Positions 15,913-30,122 are shown, counted from the stretch's first letter. The stretch is DNA of 64,000 nt from Arenimonas maotaiensis (GCF_014638745.1 NZ_BMFO01000002.1:434001-498000), one strand, 5' to 3'. Translations and numbers: made by a program. The notes: generated by a model from the sequence alone, not told the origin.

Positions 15913-17391
15913 TCAGTCGGGGACCTTCACACCCGGCGCCCAGCGGTAGCGAACCGTGTAGGTCAGGGTCGCGGTGCTTTCGACCGCCAGCGGCAGGTCG
16001 AACTCCACCGTCTGCGCGCCGCGCCGGGTGAACGCCGCGCTGGAAGACACCATCTCCCACTCGCTCCAGCGCGGCAGGCGCTCGGCGACGCGCAGCACCG
16101 CGGCCTGCGGCTTGGCGTTGTTGATGTCGAAGCGCACGGTTTCGGTCATGCTGCGGCCGTCGCGGTCGAGCGTGAACGCCGTGCGCGTGCGCTTGGCCTG
16201 CAGGTCGAATACCTCGCCGATGCGCAGCGCCACCTCGCCGTTGCCCGGCGTATGCGCGATGGCGGCCTCGCCGAGGAAATCGCCGCCTTCGAAGATGCGC
16301 ACACGGCCGGCCGGTAGCGGCATGCCCAGGCCGGCGGCTTTCGCGTTCTTGAAACGCAGCGAGGCCTGCACCGGCAGCACCTGGTCGTCGCCGGCGCCGT
16401 AGTTGGCGTCCACGATCGGATACGGCGGGCGCCAGTCGCCCTGCGCGAAGGCGGTTTCATAGCGGCGTTCGCAGGCCACACCGGTGGCGGCGTCGATCAG
16501 CGGGATGCGCTGCACGCTGCCCTGCGGCAGGCTGGCCGGCAAGGGCAGGGTGTAGGCATGGTATTCGCCCGAGACGCGCGCTTCCGGTGCGGAATCGGCC
16601 ATCGCCATCTTGGCGGCGGATACCCGTGAACCGGTGACGGTGACGCGCTCGAGAGTACCACTGCGGTTCGGTTCGCCCGCCACCAGGGTCAGGCCGACGC
16701 CGTCGAAATCGGCGCCGCTGCGGTTGACCACCATGGCCGCGCCTTCGATGCCCATCCGGCAGGTTTTGCCCAAACCGAGGGTATCGATGCGGTATTCGGC
16801 GCGCCAGGCCAGGCCGGCGGTGCTGTAGTGCAAGCGGAAATCCTGCCTGCCGGACGCGCCGGCGAACGTCCAATGCAGGGTCGGCTCATGGCTGATGCCG
16901 GCGACCTGCGCCAGTTCGAAGCCGGCGTAATGCGCCAGCACCTTGATGCGTCCGTCCGGCAGGTGCAGCGTCAGGCCGTTGCCGGCGGACAGCAGCGTGC
17001 CGGTATAGGTGACGCGCGCGTCGCCGACCGCCTGTTCCACGGTCACGGTGCGGCCCAAGGCGCGCTTGAGTAGATCGTCCTGGCCGGCGGCGGCGAAATC
17101 GAAGCGCTGGCCGCGCACGCGCGCCGTGCCGAGCGGCATCAGCAGCACCGAGCTCGGATCCAGTCCGCGCGGCAGACCGCCTAGGCTGGCGGCGGTGTCG
17201 CCGCCTTTCAGGTTGAAGGACACCAGCGATTCGTACAGCGCGAAACCGGCCCCGCCGGCGCCGGGTTCGTATTGCGACACGCTGTCGAAGTCGCCGCTGT
17301 AGATCGTCAGTTTCGGCGTTTCGGCGGCCTGCGCCGCGCTACTTGCGGCAAGCGCGGCCGAAAGGGAAAGGGGTAGGGGGCGTAGCGTCAT
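15913..17391 (-). CDS. Exported DUF4139-domain protein
   Basis: 492 aa from ATG 17389-17391. The N-terminus MTLRPLPLSLSAALAASSAA, ending QAAE, is a signal peptide. The C-terminal two thirds (about 185-490) is the DUF4139 domain. It starts at the LHWTFAGASGRQDFRLHY/WRAEYRI region and ends with the paired strands EWEMVSSSAAFTRRGAQTVE and LTYTVRYRW, rich in beta-structure. The family is common in secreted or surface-associated proteins, and no enzyme activity is established. No lipobox cysteine is visible, so a soluble periplasmic protein is most likely. The open frame upstream (to 17844) overlaps the thioesterase and is a shadow. It is followed by a good terminator. Confidence 0.82.
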   Translation of the reverse strand: MTLRPLPLSLSAALAASSAAQAAETPKLTIYSGDFDSVSQYEPGAGGAGFALYESLVSFNLKGGDTAASLGGLPRGLDPSSVLLMPLGTARVRGQRFDFAAAGQDDLLKRALGRTVTVEQAVGDARVTYTGTLLSAGNGLTLHLPDGRIKVLAHYAGFELAQVAGISHEPTLHWTFAGASGRQDFRLHYSTAGLAWRAEYRIDTLGLGKTCRMGIEGAAMVVNRSGADFDGVGLTLVAGEPNRSGTLERVTVTGSRVSAAKMAMADSAPEARVSGEYHAYTLPLPASLPQGSVQRIPLIDAATGVACERRYETAFAQGDWRPPYPIVDANYGAGDDQVLPVQASLRFKNAKAAGLGMPLPAGRVRIFEGGDFLGEAAIAHTPGNGEVALRIGEVFDLQAKRTRTAFTLDRDGRSMTETVRFDINNAKPQAAVLRVAERLPRWSEWEMVSSSAAFTRRGAQTVEFDLPLAVESTATLTYTVRYRWAPGVKVPD

Positions 17392-17486
17392 GACGGACTC
17401 CGTGGATGGCGTGCTTCCATCATAGGAGGCCGCGGCGGAAATGTCTGCCCGGCTGCCGCGCGCTTCAGCCGCGGTTCGGTTTCGGC

Positions 17487-17875
17487 TCAGCCGAACAGGC
17501 CGGCGATGTAGTCCGGCAACTCGACGGTCTTGCCGTCGCGGCCGACCCAGACCAGCACGGTGTAGCCTTCGGCATACACGATGTCCGGATCGCCGGCGCT
17601 GACGATCCGGTGTCCGATGGTGGCGCTGCGGCCGCCGCGCTTGTCGGCGTACAGGTGCACCGCGATCGATTCCGGCCAATGGATCGGGCGGCGGAAATCG
17701 ACGTGGATGGCGGCCACGATCGGCGCGCTGGCCTGCGCCTGCCAATCGGTCTGCGCCGCGTTGAACCACTGCACGCGGGTTTCCTCGACATAGCTCAGGT
17801 ACTGCGCGTTGTTGACGTGGCCGAGCGCATCCATCTCGCGCCAACGTACCTCGAGCCGGTGGCTGAAGATCGGAT

Positions 17876-17879
<4 letters not shown>
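17487..17879 (-). CDS. Acyl-CoA thioesterase (4HBT hot-dog fold, YbgC/FadM-like)
   Basis: 130 aa. The catalytic-site block [20 protein letters not shown] (Asp17 in MDALGHVNN) is that of 4-hydroxybenzoyl-CoA-type thioesterases that cleave fatty-acyl-CoA thioesters. The ATG (17877-17879) overlaps the uvrA stop as ATGA, so translation is probably coupled to uvrA although the functions look unrelated. The acyl-chain preference is not readable. It is followed by about 95 bases to the DUF4139 start, with no strong terminator seen. Confidence 0.88.
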
Positions 17880-20716
<2,837 letters not shown>

Positions 20717-20857
20717 AGGGGGTCGAATAGGCCGGGAAATCGATCATCCAGTCTATCAGGAAGCGGGGTGGCCGCCAAAGCCTGAACGGGGCCTGAGTCC
20801 GGGCGACCGCCGACCCGCAACCGGGGCAGGGCAAGACCCGGAAAAGCCCCTTAGTGC

Positions 20858-20886
20858 TTGACGCAACGGGCCTTTTGGCCGATAAT
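20858..20886 (+). promoter_or_regulatory. Sigma-70 promoter of rplU-rpmA
   Basis: TTGACG (20858-20863), a 17-base spacer and GATAAT (20881-20886) form a near-consensus promoter. The rplU ATG lies 62 bases beyond the -10. It is in the gap between the divergent uvrA and rplU genes. Confidence 0.85.
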
Positions 20887-20948
20887 TCCGCTTCTGGGCT
20901 TCGACCAAAGTCCAGGTTCCACCCAATAACTACAGAGGAATCCAGGTC

Positions 20949-21260
20949 ATGTACGCAATCATTGTTACCGGCGGTAAGCAATACCGCGTGATGAACGGCG
21001 AAGTGCTGCGCGTCGAGAAGCTCGATGCCGAAGCCGGCGCCAACGTCGAAATCAACGAAGTCCTGCTGGTCGGCAACGGCGACAGCGTCACCGTCGGCAC
21101 CCCGACCGTGGCCGGCGCCAAAGTCACCGCGACCGTGAAGTCCCACGGCCGTCTGGACAAGATCCGCATCGTGAAGTTCCGCCGCCGCAAGCACCATCGC
21201 AAGCAGATGGGACACCGCCAGCACTTCACCGAAATCCAAATCACCGGCATCACCGCCTAA
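20949..21260 (+). CDS. rplU: 50S ribosomal protein L21
   Basis: 103 aa, [20 protein letters not shown], typical L21. It ends with the conserved basic region [18 protein letters not shown]. It binds 23S rRNA domain II with L20. AGAGGA precedes the ATG. It is followed after 18 bases by rpmA, forming the usual rplU-rpmA-obgE order. Confidence 0.98.
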   Translation: MYAIIVTGGKQYRVMNGEVLRVEKLDAEAGANVEINEVLLVGNGDSVTVGTPTVAGAKVTATVKSHGRLDKIRIVKFRRRKHHRKQMGHRQHFTEIQITGITA

Positions 21261-21278
21261 GACCGAGGAGAACACGTC

Positions 21279-21539
21279 ATGGCATCGAAAAAAGGCGTAG
21301 GCTCGACCCGCAACGGCCGAGACTCCAACCCGAAATACCTGGGCGTCAAGATCTACGGCGGCCAAGCGATCGAAGCGGGCAACATCATCATCCGCCAGCG
21401 CGGCACGGAATTCCACCGTGGCGCCAACGTCGGCATGGGCCGCGACCACACCCTGTACGCCCTGGTCGACGGCACCGTCGACTTCTCCGTGAAAGGCCCG
21501 AAAAAGCGCCGCACGGTGAGCGTGGTCCCGGCCGAATAA
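21279..21539 (+). CDS. rpmA: 50S ribosomal protein L27
   Basis: 86 aa. It starts [20 protein letters not shown], where the flexible N-terminal tail reaches the peptidyl-transferase centre. The conserved [20 protein letters not shown] block follows. No N-terminal cleavage extension of the Firmicutes type is present. It is followed by a strong terminator before obgE. Confidence 0.98.
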   Translation: MASKKGVGSTRNGRDSNPKYLGVKIYGGQAIEAGNIIIRQRGTEFHRGANVGMGRDHTLYALVDGTVDFSVKGPKKRRTVSVVPAE

Positions 21540-21560
21540 GCCGCTTTCCGCGCCTCCGAG

Positions 21561-21585
21561 AAACCCCGCCGCGGCGGGGTTTTTC
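21561..21585 (+). terminator. Terminator after rpmA
   Basis: AAACCCCGCC/GGCGGGGTTT forms a perfect stem, and the T-run continues to TTTTTC. It separates the ribosomal-protein transcript from obgE, which starts 30 bases later, so obgE expression would depend on readthrough or a promoter inside this short gap. Confidence 0.9.
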
Positions 21586-21590
21586 ATTGA

Positions 21591-22682
<1,092 letters not shown>

Positions 22683-22705
22683 GCCGGATTCCGCAACGCA
22701 TGACG

Positions 22706-22730
22706 AAAGCGGCCCACGGGCCGCTTTTTT
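22706..22730 (+). terminator. Terminator after obgE
   Basis: The stem AAAGCGGCCC/GGGCCGCTTT with a tiny loop is followed by a T-run that ends at 22730, 24 bases after the obgE stop. Confidence 0.88.
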
Positions 22731-22753
22731 CATCCCCTTGCCGGACGGACACA

Positions 22754-22779
22754 AAAAAACCGGCCGAGGCCGGTTTTTT
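22754..22779 (-). terminator. Bidirectional terminator between obgE and rpsT
   Basis: A symmetrical AAAAAACCGGCC/GGCCGGTTTTTT hairpin with a 2-base loop, so a U-run is produced in either direction. On the minus strand it ends the rpsT transcript, whose stop is at 22798. On the plus strand it backs up the obgE terminator. Confidence 0.9.
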
Positions 22780-22797
22780 CAGCGCGTCAAGCGGGCA

Positions 22798-23067
22798 TCA
22801 GGCCGATTTCAGGGCCTTGATGTGCGCGCTCAGGCGGCTCTTGTGGCGGGCGGCCTTGTTCTTGTGGATCAGGCCACGCGAGGAGTAGCGGTCCAGAACC
22901 GGCACGGCGCTGACGTACGCGGCTTCGGCGGCGGCGACATCCTTGGTTTCCAGGGCCTTGACGACCTTCTTGACCAGGGTGCGCAGCATCGAACGGTGGC
23001 TGGTGTTGCGCGCGTTACGGACGAGGGTCTGCTTGGCGCGTTTTTTGGCGGATTTGATATTGGCCAC
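22798..23067 (-). CDS. rpsT: 30S ribosomal protein S20
   Basis: 89 aa with a GTG start (23065-23067) preceded by AGGAG. It begins [18 protein letters not shown], three long basic helices that contact 16S rRNA. A rare start codon is common for rpsT and may be part of its autoregulation (E. coli uses UUG). It is divergent from murJ, with its own promoter at 23115-23143. Confidence 0.97.
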   Translation of the reverse strand: MANIKSAKKRAKQTLVRNARNTSHRSMLRTLVKKVVKALETKDVAAAEAAYVSAVPVLDRYSSRGLIHKNKAARHKSRLSAHIKALKSA

Positions 23068-23114
23068 AGCGGGCTCCTGAAATACGGGGTGGAAAGTAGC
23101 ACTAAAGGCTGAAA

Positions 23115-23143
23115 ATTATGGCAGAAAATCCGCGATGCGTCAA
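23115..23143 (-). promoter_or_regulatory. Sigma-70 promoter of rpsT
   Basis: Read on the minus strand, TTGACG (23143-23138), a 17-base spacer and CATAAT (23120-23115) form a near-consensus promoter 48 bases before the GTG of rpsT. It covers the first in-frame ATG upstream of murJ, one reason to place the murJ start further down. Confidence 0.82.
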
Positions 23144-23183
23144 TAATGTCCGCTGTCCAGGCATTCAGCAACGGGTGGAACGG

Positions 23184-24743
23184 GTGGCAAAACACGGGTT
23201 ACTGCGCTCCACCGCCGTTTTCGGCGCGATGACCTTCCTGTCGCGCATCGCCGGCTTCGTCCGGGACATGCTGCAGGCCAGCCTGTTCGGCACCGGGGCG
23301 GCGGTCAGCGCGTTCGTGGTGGCCTACCGGATTCCCAACTACCTGCGCCGGATCTTCGCCGAGGGCTCGTTCTCCTCGGCTTTCGTGCCAGTGCTGTCGG
23401 AACTGCGCGAAAAGGGCGACGAGGCCGCCATCCAGGACTTCCTCGACCATATCGCCGGCGCGCTGCTGGCGGCCGTGCTGTTGGTGACCGCCCTGGGCAT
23501 CGCGCTGTCGCCCTGGCTGGCGCGGCTGTTCCTGCTGATGGCCGAGCAGGATTCGGAGCTGGTGACCCTGACCGCTTCGATGATGCGCATCACCTTCCCG
23601 TACCTGGCTTTCATCTCGATGGTGGCGCTGGCCGGCTCGGTGATGAACAGCCTGCGCCATTTCGGCCTGCCGGCCTTCATTCCGGTGCTGCACAACCTGG
23701 CCATCATCCTGGCCATGCTGGTGCTGGCGCGCTATTTCGAGGTGCCGGCCTATGCCTTGGCCTGGGGCGTGTTCTTGGCCGGTCTGCTGCAGTTCTGCGT
23801 GATGTGGCCGGCGCTGGCGCGCTTCGGGGTGCGGCCGAAGCTCAAGCTCGACGTCCGCCATCCCGGCGTGCGGCGGGTGTTCGGCCTGATGCTGCCGACC
23901 ATCTTCTCGTCCTCGGTGGCGCAGCTGAACCTGTTGGTCGGCACCGTGTTCGCCTCGGCGCTGGTGGCCAACGCGCAGAGCTGGCTGTACTACTCGGACC
24001 GCCTGACGGAGTTCCCGCTTGGCCTGTTCGGCGTCGCCATCGGCACCGTGATCCTGCCGCATCTCTCCCGCCAGCATGCGGCCGAGAACCGCGAGGGCTA
24101 CAACCATGCGCTCGATTGGGGCATGAAGATGGTCTGCCTGGTCGGCATCCCGGCCGCGGTCGGCCTGGTGGCCTTGGCCGAACCGTTGTGCGCCACGCTG
24201 TTCCAGTACCACAAGTTCACCGCCGCCGACACCCGCATGGTGGCCGCGGCGGTCTCGGCGATGAGCGTCGGCATCCCGGCGTTCATGCTGTCGAAAGTGC
24301 TGCTGCCGGCGTTCTATGCCCGCCAGGACACGCGCACGCCGATGAAGGTGGCGGTCTGGACGGTGCTGGTCAACGTCGTGCTGATTTCGGTCTTCGTCAC
24401 TGTTTTGCGCCTGTCCGGTTCGGCCTACGGCCATATCGGCATCGCTTTCGCCACCGCCTTGGCCGGCATCTTCAACGCCGTCGTGCTGTTGCTGCTGTTG
24501 CGACGCGAGGGCCTGTACCGCGGCGAGGCCGGCTGGTCAGCCTGGCTGTGGCGCATCGCCTTGGCCTGCGCGGTGATGGTGGCCGTGGTGTTGCCGATCC
24601 GGCTCTGGGTCGGCGACTGGGGCGCCTTGGTCTGGTGGCAACGGCTGGCCTGGCTGATGGCCGCGGTCGCCGCCGGCGGCGCGGCCTATGGCGCGGTGCA
24701 TGCGGCCTTCGGCCTGCGATTGCGCCATTTGCGTGAAGTTTGA
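23184..24743 (+). CDS. murJ: Lipid II flippase MurJ (MviN)
   Basis: 519 aa from GTG 23184 (VAKHGLLRSTAVFGAMTFLS). An ATG at 23118 would add 22 Cys/Arg-containing residues and sits inside the rpsT promoter. About 14 membrane helices are visible. Family blocks include FLSRIAGFVRDMLQASLFG, RRIFAEGSFSSAFVPVLSE and YYSDRLTEFPLGLFGVAIGT. MurJ flips undecaprenyl-linked peptidoglycan precursors to the periplasm. The SD is weak (GGTGGA). It stands between rpsT and ribF. Confidence 0.94.
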   Translation: MAKHGLLRSTAVFGAMTFLSRIAGFVRDMLQASLFGTGAAVSAFVVAYRIPNYLRRIFAEGSFSSAFVPVLSELREKGDEAAIQDFLDHIAGALLAAVLLVTALGIALSPWLARLFLLMAEQDSELVTLTASMMRITFPYLAFISMVALAGSVMNSLRHFGLPAFIPVLHNLAIILAMLVLARYFEVPAYALAWGVFLAGLLQFCVMWPALARFGVRPKLKLDVRHPGVRRVFGLMLPTIFSSSVAQLNLLVGTVFASALVANAQSWLYYSDRLTEFPLGLFGVAIGTVILPHLSRQHAAENREGYNHALDWGMKMVCLVGIPAAVGLVALAEPLCATLFQYHKFTAADTRMVAAAVSAMSVGIPAFMLSKVLLPAFYARQDTRTPMKVAVWTVLVNVVLISVFVTVLRLSGSAYGHIGIAFATALAGIFNAVVLLLLLRREGLYRGEAGWSAWLWRIALACAVMVAVVLPIRLWVGDWGALVWWQRLAWLMAAVAAGGAAYGAVHAAFGLRLRHLREV

Positions 24744-24756
24744 GCCCGGGAACCGC

Positions 24757-24772
24757 TATAATTCAAGGTCTA
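24757..24772 (+). promoter_or_regulatory. TATAAT box 9 bases before the ribF start (possible leaderless transcript)
   Basis: A perfect TATAAT at 24757-24762 is followed by TTCAAGGTCT and then the ATG of ribF at 24772. A start of transcription 6-8 bases after the -10 would fall one to three bases before the ATG. AAGG is present but only 3 bases from the ATG. No good -35 is visible 17 bases upstream. Confidence 0.55.
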
Positions 24773-25722
24773 TGACCGTCTTATTCCGGGATTTCTCAGG
24801 GCCGACCGTCTGCCCGGGCGGCAGCGTGGTCTGCATCGGTGCCTTCGATGGCCTGCATCGCGGCCATCAGCATCTGTTGGCGGAAGCGCGCGCCTTGGCT
24901 GACGCCGAGGACCTCGAGCTGGTGGTGCTCAGCTTCGAGCCTTTGCCGCGCGAGTTCTTCGGTCGCGATAATCCGCCGCCGCGCCTGATCCGCGCCCGGC
25001 AGAAATTCCGCCGCCTGCGCGCGCTCGGCGCCGACGCCGTCGGCTTGCTGCGCTTCAATCAGGCCATGGCCGACACCTCGGCCGAGGATTTCATCGCCGA
25101 GCTGCTGGTCAAGCGCCTGCAGGCCCAGCATGTGCTGGTCGGCCCGGACTTCTTCTTTGGCAAGGGCCGCCGCGGCGATCTGGCGATGCTGCAACGCGCC
25201 GGCGCGGACCATGGCTTCGAAGCGCGCGGCGTCGAGCCGCAGGTGCACGGCGGCGAACGCATTTCCAGTTCGCTGGTCCGCGCCGACCTGCAGGCCGGCC
25301 GCCTGGACGCGGCGCATGAAAAACTCGGCGCGCCGTACTGCATCGAGGGCAAGGTGGTGCGCGGCCAGCAGTTGGGCCGAACGCTCGGCTACCCGACCGC
25401 CAACATCCGCCTGCAGGGCCGCAAGCCGGCGCTGATGGGCATCTACGCGACCTGGATCCACGGCGTCGGCGATGCGCCGATGCCGGGCGTGTCCAGCCTC
25501 GGCACCCGGCCGACGGTGAACGGGCGCGAACCGCTGCTGGAGGCGCACCTGTTCGACTTCGACGGCGACCTGTACGGCAAATGCCTGCGCGTGGAGTTCG
25601 TGCGCAAGCTGCGGGACGAGGAAAAATTCGATGGCCTCGATGCGCTGGTCGCCCAGATGCATCGGGATGCCGAACACGCGCGCGCCGTGCTGGCGCGCAC
25701 AACCCAGGGAGAGTGTGCGTGA
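24772..25722 (+). CDS. ribF: Bifunctional riboflavin kinase/FAD synthetase
   Basis: 316 aa. The N-terminal FAD synthetase domain (about 15-170) has the nucleotidyl-transferase motif [14 protein letters not shown] and [10 protein letters not shown]. The C-terminal riboflavin kinase domain (about 185-310) has [13 protein letters not shown] and the [13 protein letters not shown] block. It makes FMN and FAD. It overlaps the ileS start by four bases (GTGA), the usual ribF-ileS-lspA-ispH order. Confidence 0.95.
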   Translation: MTVLFRDFSGPTVCPGGSVVCIGAFDGLHRGHQHLLAEARALADAEDLELVVLSFEPLPREFFGRDNPPPRLIRARQKFRRLRALGADAVGLLRFNQAMADTSAEDFIAELLVKRLQAQHVLVGPDFFFGKGRRGDLAMLQRAGADHGFEARGVEPQVHGGERISSSLVRADLQAGRLDAAHEKLGAPYCIEGKVVRGQQLGRTLGYPTANIRLQGRKPALMGIYATWIHGVGDAPMPGVSSLGTRPTVNGREPLLEAHLFDFDGDLYGKCLRVEFVRKLRDEEKFDGLDALVAQMHRDAEHARAVLARTTQGECA

Positions 25723-28556
25723 GCGCGCCGGAAAACGGAAAAGACTACAAGGGCACCATCAACCTGCCGGAAACGGCGTTCGCCATGCGCGGCGACCTTC
25801 CCAAGCGCGAACCGGGCACGCTGGCTGGTTGGCAACGCGACGGCCTGTACGCCAAGGTGCGCGCCCGCAACGCCGGCAAGCCGGCGTTCATCCTGCACGA
25901 CGGCCCGCCGTACGCCAACGGCAGCATCCACATCGGGCACGCGGTCAACAAGGTGCTCAAGGACATCGTGGTCAAGTCCAAGTTGATGGCCGGCTTCGAC
26001 GCGCCGTACGTGCCGGGTTGGGACTGCCACGGCCTGCCGATCGAGCTGGCGGTGGAGAAGAAGTTCGGCAAAGTCGGCGTCAAGCTCGACGCCACCCAGT
26101 TCCGCGAGAAATGCCGCGAATACGCCGCCGAGCAGATCGCCGGCCAGTCGCGCGACTTCCAGCGCCTGGGCGTGCTGGGCGCGTGGGATAAACCGTACCG
26201 CACCATGGATTTCGCCTTCGAGGCCGAGATGCTGCGCGCCTTGGCCAAGATCGTCGAACGCGGCCATCTGGCGCGCGGCGTGAAGCCGGTGCACTGGTGC
26301 TTCGACTGCGGTTCGGCCTTGGCCGAGGCCGAGATCGAATACGCCGACAAGACCTCGCCGACGGTCGATGTGGCCTATGCCGCGGTCGATCCGGAGGCGG
26401 TGGCCAAGGCCTTCGGCGTCGACTCCGCCGAACCGGTCGCAGTGCCGATCTGGACCACCACGCCCTGGACACTGCCGGCCAGCATGGCCGTTACCCTCGG
26501 TCCGGAGCTCGAGTACGTGCTGGTGCGCGGGCCGCAGGGTCTGCTGGTGCTGGCCGAGGCGCTGGCCGAGTCGGCCCTGCAGCGCTACGGCGTGGAATCC
26601 GTCGAGATCCTCGGCCGCGCGCCCGGCGCCGCGCTGGAACACCAGATGCTGCAGCATCCGTTCTACGCGCGCCGCGTGCCGGTGATCCTCGGCGAGCACG
26701 TCACCACCGACGCCGGCACCGGCGCCGTGCACACCGCGCCCGGCCACGGCCAGGAAGACTTCGCGGTCGGCCAGAAATACGGCATCGAAACGGTCAACCC
26801 GGTCGACGGCAAGGGCGTGTACCTGCCGAACACCGAACTGTTCGCGGGCCAGCACATCTGGAAGGCCAACGACGCCATCGTCGAGCTGCTGCGCGAACGC
26901 GGCGTGCTGCTGGCGTCCTCGAAACTGAGCCACAGCTACCCGCACTGCTGGCGGCACAAGACGCCGGTGGCGTTCCGCGCCACGCCGCAGTGGTTCATCT
27001 CGATGCAGCAGGCCGGCCTGCGCGATGACGCGCTGAAGGCCATCGACGGCGTGCGCTGGATTCCCGATTGGGGCCAGGCCCGCATCAAGGGCATGATCGA
27101 CGGCCGCCCGGACTGGTGCATCTCGCGCCAGCGCACCTGGGGCGTGCCGATCGCGCTGTTCGTCGACAAACTCAGCGGCGAGCCGCATCCCGATTCGGTG
27201 GCGCTGATGCGCAAAGCGGCCGATCTGGTCGCCGAACGCGGCATCGACGCCTGGTTCGGACTCGAGCCGGAAACGCTGCTCGGCGCGGATGCCGCGAAGT
27301 ACGACAAGATCACCGACATCCTCGACGTCTGGTTCGATTCCGGCGTGACCCATCAGGCGGTGTTGGCCGCGCGTCCGGAAGACGGCTTGGCCAAACCGGC
27401 CGATCTCTATCTGGAAGGTTCGGACCAGCACCGCGGCTGGTTCCAGAGCTCGTTGCTGACCGGCGTGGCGATGGACGGTGCGGCGCCTTACCGGCAGGTG
27501 CTGACGCACGGCTTCACCGTCGACGCCCAGGGCCGCAAGATGTCGAAGTCGGTTGGCAACGTAGTCGAGCCGCAGAAGGTGATCGACGCGCTCGGCGCCG
27601 ACGTGCTGCGCCTGTGGATCGCCAGCACCGACTACCGCAACGAGATGTCGGTGTCCGACGACATCCTCAAGCGCAGCGCCGATTCCTACCGCCGCATCCG
27701 CAACACCGCGCGCTTCCTGCTCGGTAATTTGGACGGCTTCGATCCGGCCGCGCACCGCGTGGCCGCCGGCGACTGCCTGCTGCTCGACCGCTGGGCCATG
27801 GCCAAGGCGCGCCAGCTGCATGAGCGCGTGGCCCAGGCCTATGCCGACTACGACTTCGCGCGCGTGGTGGCGATGCTGCAGAACTTCTGCACCAACGAAA
27901 TGGGCGCGCTGTATCTCGACGTCACCAAGGACCGGCTGTACACCATGCCGACCGGCAGCCTCGGCCGGCGCTCGGCGCAGTCGGCCGTGTACGCCATCGT
28001 GCAGGTGCTGGTGCGCGCGTTGGCACCGATCCTCAGCTTCACCGCCGAGGAGATCTGGCAGCACATCCCCGGCGCCAAGGCCGAGAGCGTGTTCCTGGAA
28101 GACAACGCCGCCATCGACGCCCTGTTGCCGCCGGATGGCGCGTATCTGGACGCCGACGGCGACGCCATGGCGCAACTGCTGTCGATGCGCGATGCGGTCA
28201 GCAAGGTGCTGGAGCCGATGCGCGCCGACGGCCGCATCGGTGCCGCGCTGCAGGCCGAGGTCACGGTGTACGCCGATGACGCGCCGCTGGCCGGCGAGCC
28301 CGGCATCGCCGACGAATACCGGTTCCTGTTCATCACCTCGGGCTTGACCATCCGTCCGCTGGCTGAGGCCGGCGGCGATGCGGTAGCCATCGACGGTGTG
28401 CCGTTCAAGGTCCGCGCCGAGGTCTCCGGGCACGGCAAGTGCGTGCGTTGCTGGCATTATCGCGACAGCGTGGGCAAGGACGCCGAAGACCCCGAGCTGT
28501 GCGACCGCTGCATCGACAACGTGCGCGGCGCCGGCGAGACCCGGAGGTACTTCTGA
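25719..28556 (+). CDS. ileS: Isoleucyl-tRNA synthetase
   Basis: 945 aa from GTG 25719, preceded by GGGAG with 7 bases of spacing. It is a class I synthetase. The HIGH motif is in [12 protein letters not shown] (about residue 66), KMSKS in [10 protein letters not shown] (about 608), and the editing domain lies between them. The C-terminal zinc site is CVRCWHY...LCDRCIDN. It charges tRNA-Ile and edits valine. The GTG overlaps the ribF stop, and its own stop overlaps the lspA ATG by one base. Confidence 0.97.
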   Translation: MSAPENGKDYKGTINLPETAFAMRGDLPKREPGTLAGWQRDGLYAKVRARNAGKPAFILHDGPPYANGSIHIGHAVNKVLKDIVVKSKLMAGFDAPYVPGWDCHGLPIELAVEKKFGKVGVKLDATQFREKCREYAAEQIAGQSRDFQRLGVLGAWDKPYRTMDFAFEAEMLRALAKIVERGHLARGVKPVHWCFDCGSALAEAEIEYADKTSPTVDVAYAAVDPEAVAKAFGVDSAEPVAVPIWTTTPWTLPASMAVTLGPELEYVLVRGPQGLLVLAEALAESALQRYGVESVEILGRAPGAALEHQMLQHPFYARRVPVILGEHVTTDAGTGAVHTAPGHGQEDFAVGQKYGIETVNPVDGKGVYLPNTELFAGQHIWKANDAIVELLRERGVLLASSKLSHSYPHCWRHKTPVAFRATPQWFISMQQAGLRDDALKAIDGVRWIPDWGQARIKGMIDGRPDWCISRQRTWGVPIALFVDKLSGEPHPDSVALMRKAADLVAERGIDAWFGLEPETLLGADAAKYDKITDILDVWFDSGVTHQAVLAARPEDGLAKPADLYLEGSDQHRGWFQSSLLTGVAMDGAAPYRQVLTHGFTVDAQGRKMSKSVGNVVEPQKVIDALGADVLRLWIASTDYRNEMSVSDDILKRSADSYRRIRNTARFLLGNLDGFDPAAHRVAAGDCLLLDRWAMAKARQLHERVAQAYADYDFARVVAMLQNFCTNEMGALYLDVTKDRLYTMPTGSLGRRSAQSAVYAIVQVLVRALAPILSFTAEEIWQHIPGAKAESVFLEDNAAIDALLPPDGAYLDADGDAMAQLLSMRDAVSKVLEPMRADGRIGAALQAEVTVYADDAPLAGEPGIADEYRFLFITSGLTIRPLAEAGGDAVAIDGVPFKVRAEVSGHGKCVRCWHYRDSVGKDAEDPELCDRCIDNVRGAGETRRYF

Positions 28557-29050
28557 TGGCCGCCAAACCCAACGCCTTGCCATGGCTCGGGCTGTCGGCC
28601 GCGATCATCGCGCTCGATTGGCTGAGCAAGCAGTGGGCGCTGTCGGCGTTGCGCTTCCGCGAGCCGGTCGAGGTGGTGGCCGGCTTCTGGAACTGGACGC
28701 TGGTGCACAACACCGGCGCCGCCTTCAGCTTCCTGGCCGACGCCGGCGGCTGGCAGCAGTGGCTGTTCAGCGGCCTGGCGGTGGTAATCTCCGGTTTCTG
28801 CGTGCACATGCTGGCCAAGACCGCGCGCGCCGATTGGCGCACGGCCTTGCCGTTGGCGCTGATCGTCGGCGGCGCGCTCGGCAACCTGATCGACCGCGTG
28901 CGTTACGGCTATGTGGTCGATTTCGTGCACTGGTACTGGCGCGATTTCCACTGGCCGGTATTCAATCTGGCCGACGCCGCGATTTCGGTGGCGGCGGTGC
29001 TGCTGGTGCTGACCGGCCTGTTGCCGCAACGCAAGGAGACAGCCGAATGA
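28556..29050 (+). CDS. lspA: Lipoprotein signal peptidase (signal peptidase II)
   Basis: 164 aa with four membrane helices. It has the catalytic aspartates in [10 protein letters not shown] (Asp122) and [10 protein letters not shown] (Asp140), and the conserved [15 protein letters not shown] loop. It removes signal peptides from diacylglyceryl-modified prolipoproteins. A good GGAGG lies 8 bases before the ATG, and TAATG-type junctions tie it to ileS and ispH. Confidence 0.97.
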   Translation: MAAKPNALPWLGLSAAIIALDWLSKQWALSALRFREPVEVVAGFWNWTLVHNTGAAFSFLADAGGWQQWLFSGLAVVISGFCVHMLAKTARADWRTALPLALIVGGALGNLIDRVRYGYVVDFVHWYWRDFHWPVFNLADAAISVAAVLLVLTGLLPQRKETAE

Positions 29051-29997
29051 ACATCATCCTGGCCAATCCGCGCGGCTTCTGCGCCGGCGTCGACCGCGCC
29101 ATCGAGATCGTCAACCGCGCGCTGGAAACCCTGGGTGCGCCGATCTACGTGCGCCACGAAGTGGTGCACAACCGCTTCGTGGTCGATGACCTGCGCGCGC
29201 GCGGCGCGGTGTTCGTCGAGGAGCTGGACGAGGTGCCGGCCGGCGCCACGGTCATCTTCAGCGCGCATGGCGTGTCGCAGGCGGTACGCCGCGAAGCCGA
29301 AGCCCGCGGCCTGAAGGTGTTCGACGCCACCTGTCCGCTGGTGACCAAGGTGCATATCGAGGTCACCCGCCATTGCCGCGCTGGCCGCGACGTGGTGCTG
29401 ATCGGCCATGCCGGCCATCCGGAAGTGGAGGGCACCATGGGCCAGTGGTCGAGCCAGGGCGCGCAAGGCAACATCTATCTGGTCGAGAACGTGGCCGACG
29501 CCGAGGCGCTGCAGGTCAGCCAGCCGGACCATTTCGCGTTCACCACCCAGACCACGCTGTCGGTCGACGAGACCCGCGACGTCATCGCCGTGCTGCGCCG
29601 CCGTTTCCCGAACATCCAGGGTCCGCGCCACGACGACATCTGCTACGCCACCCAGAACCGCCAGGACGCCGTGCGCGAACTGGCCAGCCAGTGCGATCTG
29701 GTGTTCGTGGTCGGTTCGGTCAACAGCTCCAACTCCAACCGCCTGCGCGAGCTGGCCGAGGTCAACGGCGCCCGCGCCTACCTGATCGACGGCGCGCAGG
29801 ACATCCGCCCCGAATGGCTGCAAGGCGCGCAGCGGATCGGCGTCACCGCCGGCGCGTCCGCGCCGGAAGTGCTGGTGCAGGGCGTCATCGCGCACCTGCA
29901 GGCGCTCGGCGCCGACGGCGTGCGCGAGCTGGACGGCGAGCCGGAGGACATGGTGTTCGCCCTGCCCAAGGAGCTGCGCGTCAAGTTGGTGGACTGA
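29047..29997 (+). CDS. ispH: 4-hydroxy-3-methylbut-2-enyl diphosphate reductase
   Basis: 316 aa. This is the last step of the MEP pathway, giving IPP and DMAPP. The three [4Fe-4S] cysteines are at GFCAGVDRA (Cys12), [12 protein letters not shown] (about 96) and [11 protein letters not shown] (about 197). The [10 protein letters not shown] phosphate-binding block is present. The ATG overlaps the lspA stop (ATGA). It is followed by tRNA-Thr. Confidence 0.97.
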   Translation: MNIILANPRGFCAGVDRAIEIVNRALETLGAPIYVRHEVVHNRFVVDDLRARGAVFVEELDEVPAGATVIFSAHGVSQAVRREAEARGLKVFDATCPLVTKVHIEVTRHCRAGRDVVLIGHAGHPEVEGTMGQWSSQGAQGNIYLVENVADAEALQVSQPDHFAFTTQTTLSVDETRDVIAVLRRRFPNIQGPRHDDICYATQNRQDAVRELASQCDLVFVVGSVNSSNSNRLRELAEVNGARAYLIDGAQDIRPEWLQGAQRIGVTAGASAPEVLVQGVIAHLQALGADGVRELDGEPEDMVFALPKELRVKLVD

Positions 29998-30003
29998 GCT
30001 TCA

Positions 30004-30032
30004 TTGCCTTGCACCGGCAAACCCCGTAAAAT
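30004..30032 (+). promoter_or_regulatory. Probable promoter of tRNA-Thr
   Basis: TTGCCT (30004-30009), a 17-base spacer and TAAAAT (30027-30032) lie just after the ispH stop and 10 bases before the tRNA. Confidence 0.6.
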
Positions 30033-30041
30033 TGGCGTCAC

Positions 30042-30117
30042 GCCGGAATAGCTCAGTCGGTAGAGCGGCGCATTCGTAATGCGTAGGTCGGAGGTTCGAT
30101 TCCTCTTTCCGGCACCA
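30042..30117 (+). tRNA. tRNA-Thr(CGT)
   Basis: A 76-base cloverleaf. The acceptor stem is GCCGGAA/TTCCGGC with discriminator A and an encoded CCA. The D-arm is AGCTCAGTCGGTAGAGC, the anticodon loop is TTCGTAA (CGT at 30075-30077) and the T-arm contains GGTTCGATTCC. It reads ACG codons. Confidence 0.96.
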
Positions 30118-30122
30118 CATCC

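Noticed and set aside
20717..20948. SOS box in front of uvrA
   Set aside because: No TTAGTAGTA-N-TACTACTAA-like or CTGT-N8-ACAG palindrome was found by eye in the 232-base gap.
23118..23183. ATG start of murJ at 23118
   Set aside because: It overlaps the rpsT promoter and adds a non-family Cys-containing tail. The GTG at 23184 gives the usual MurJ N-terminus.
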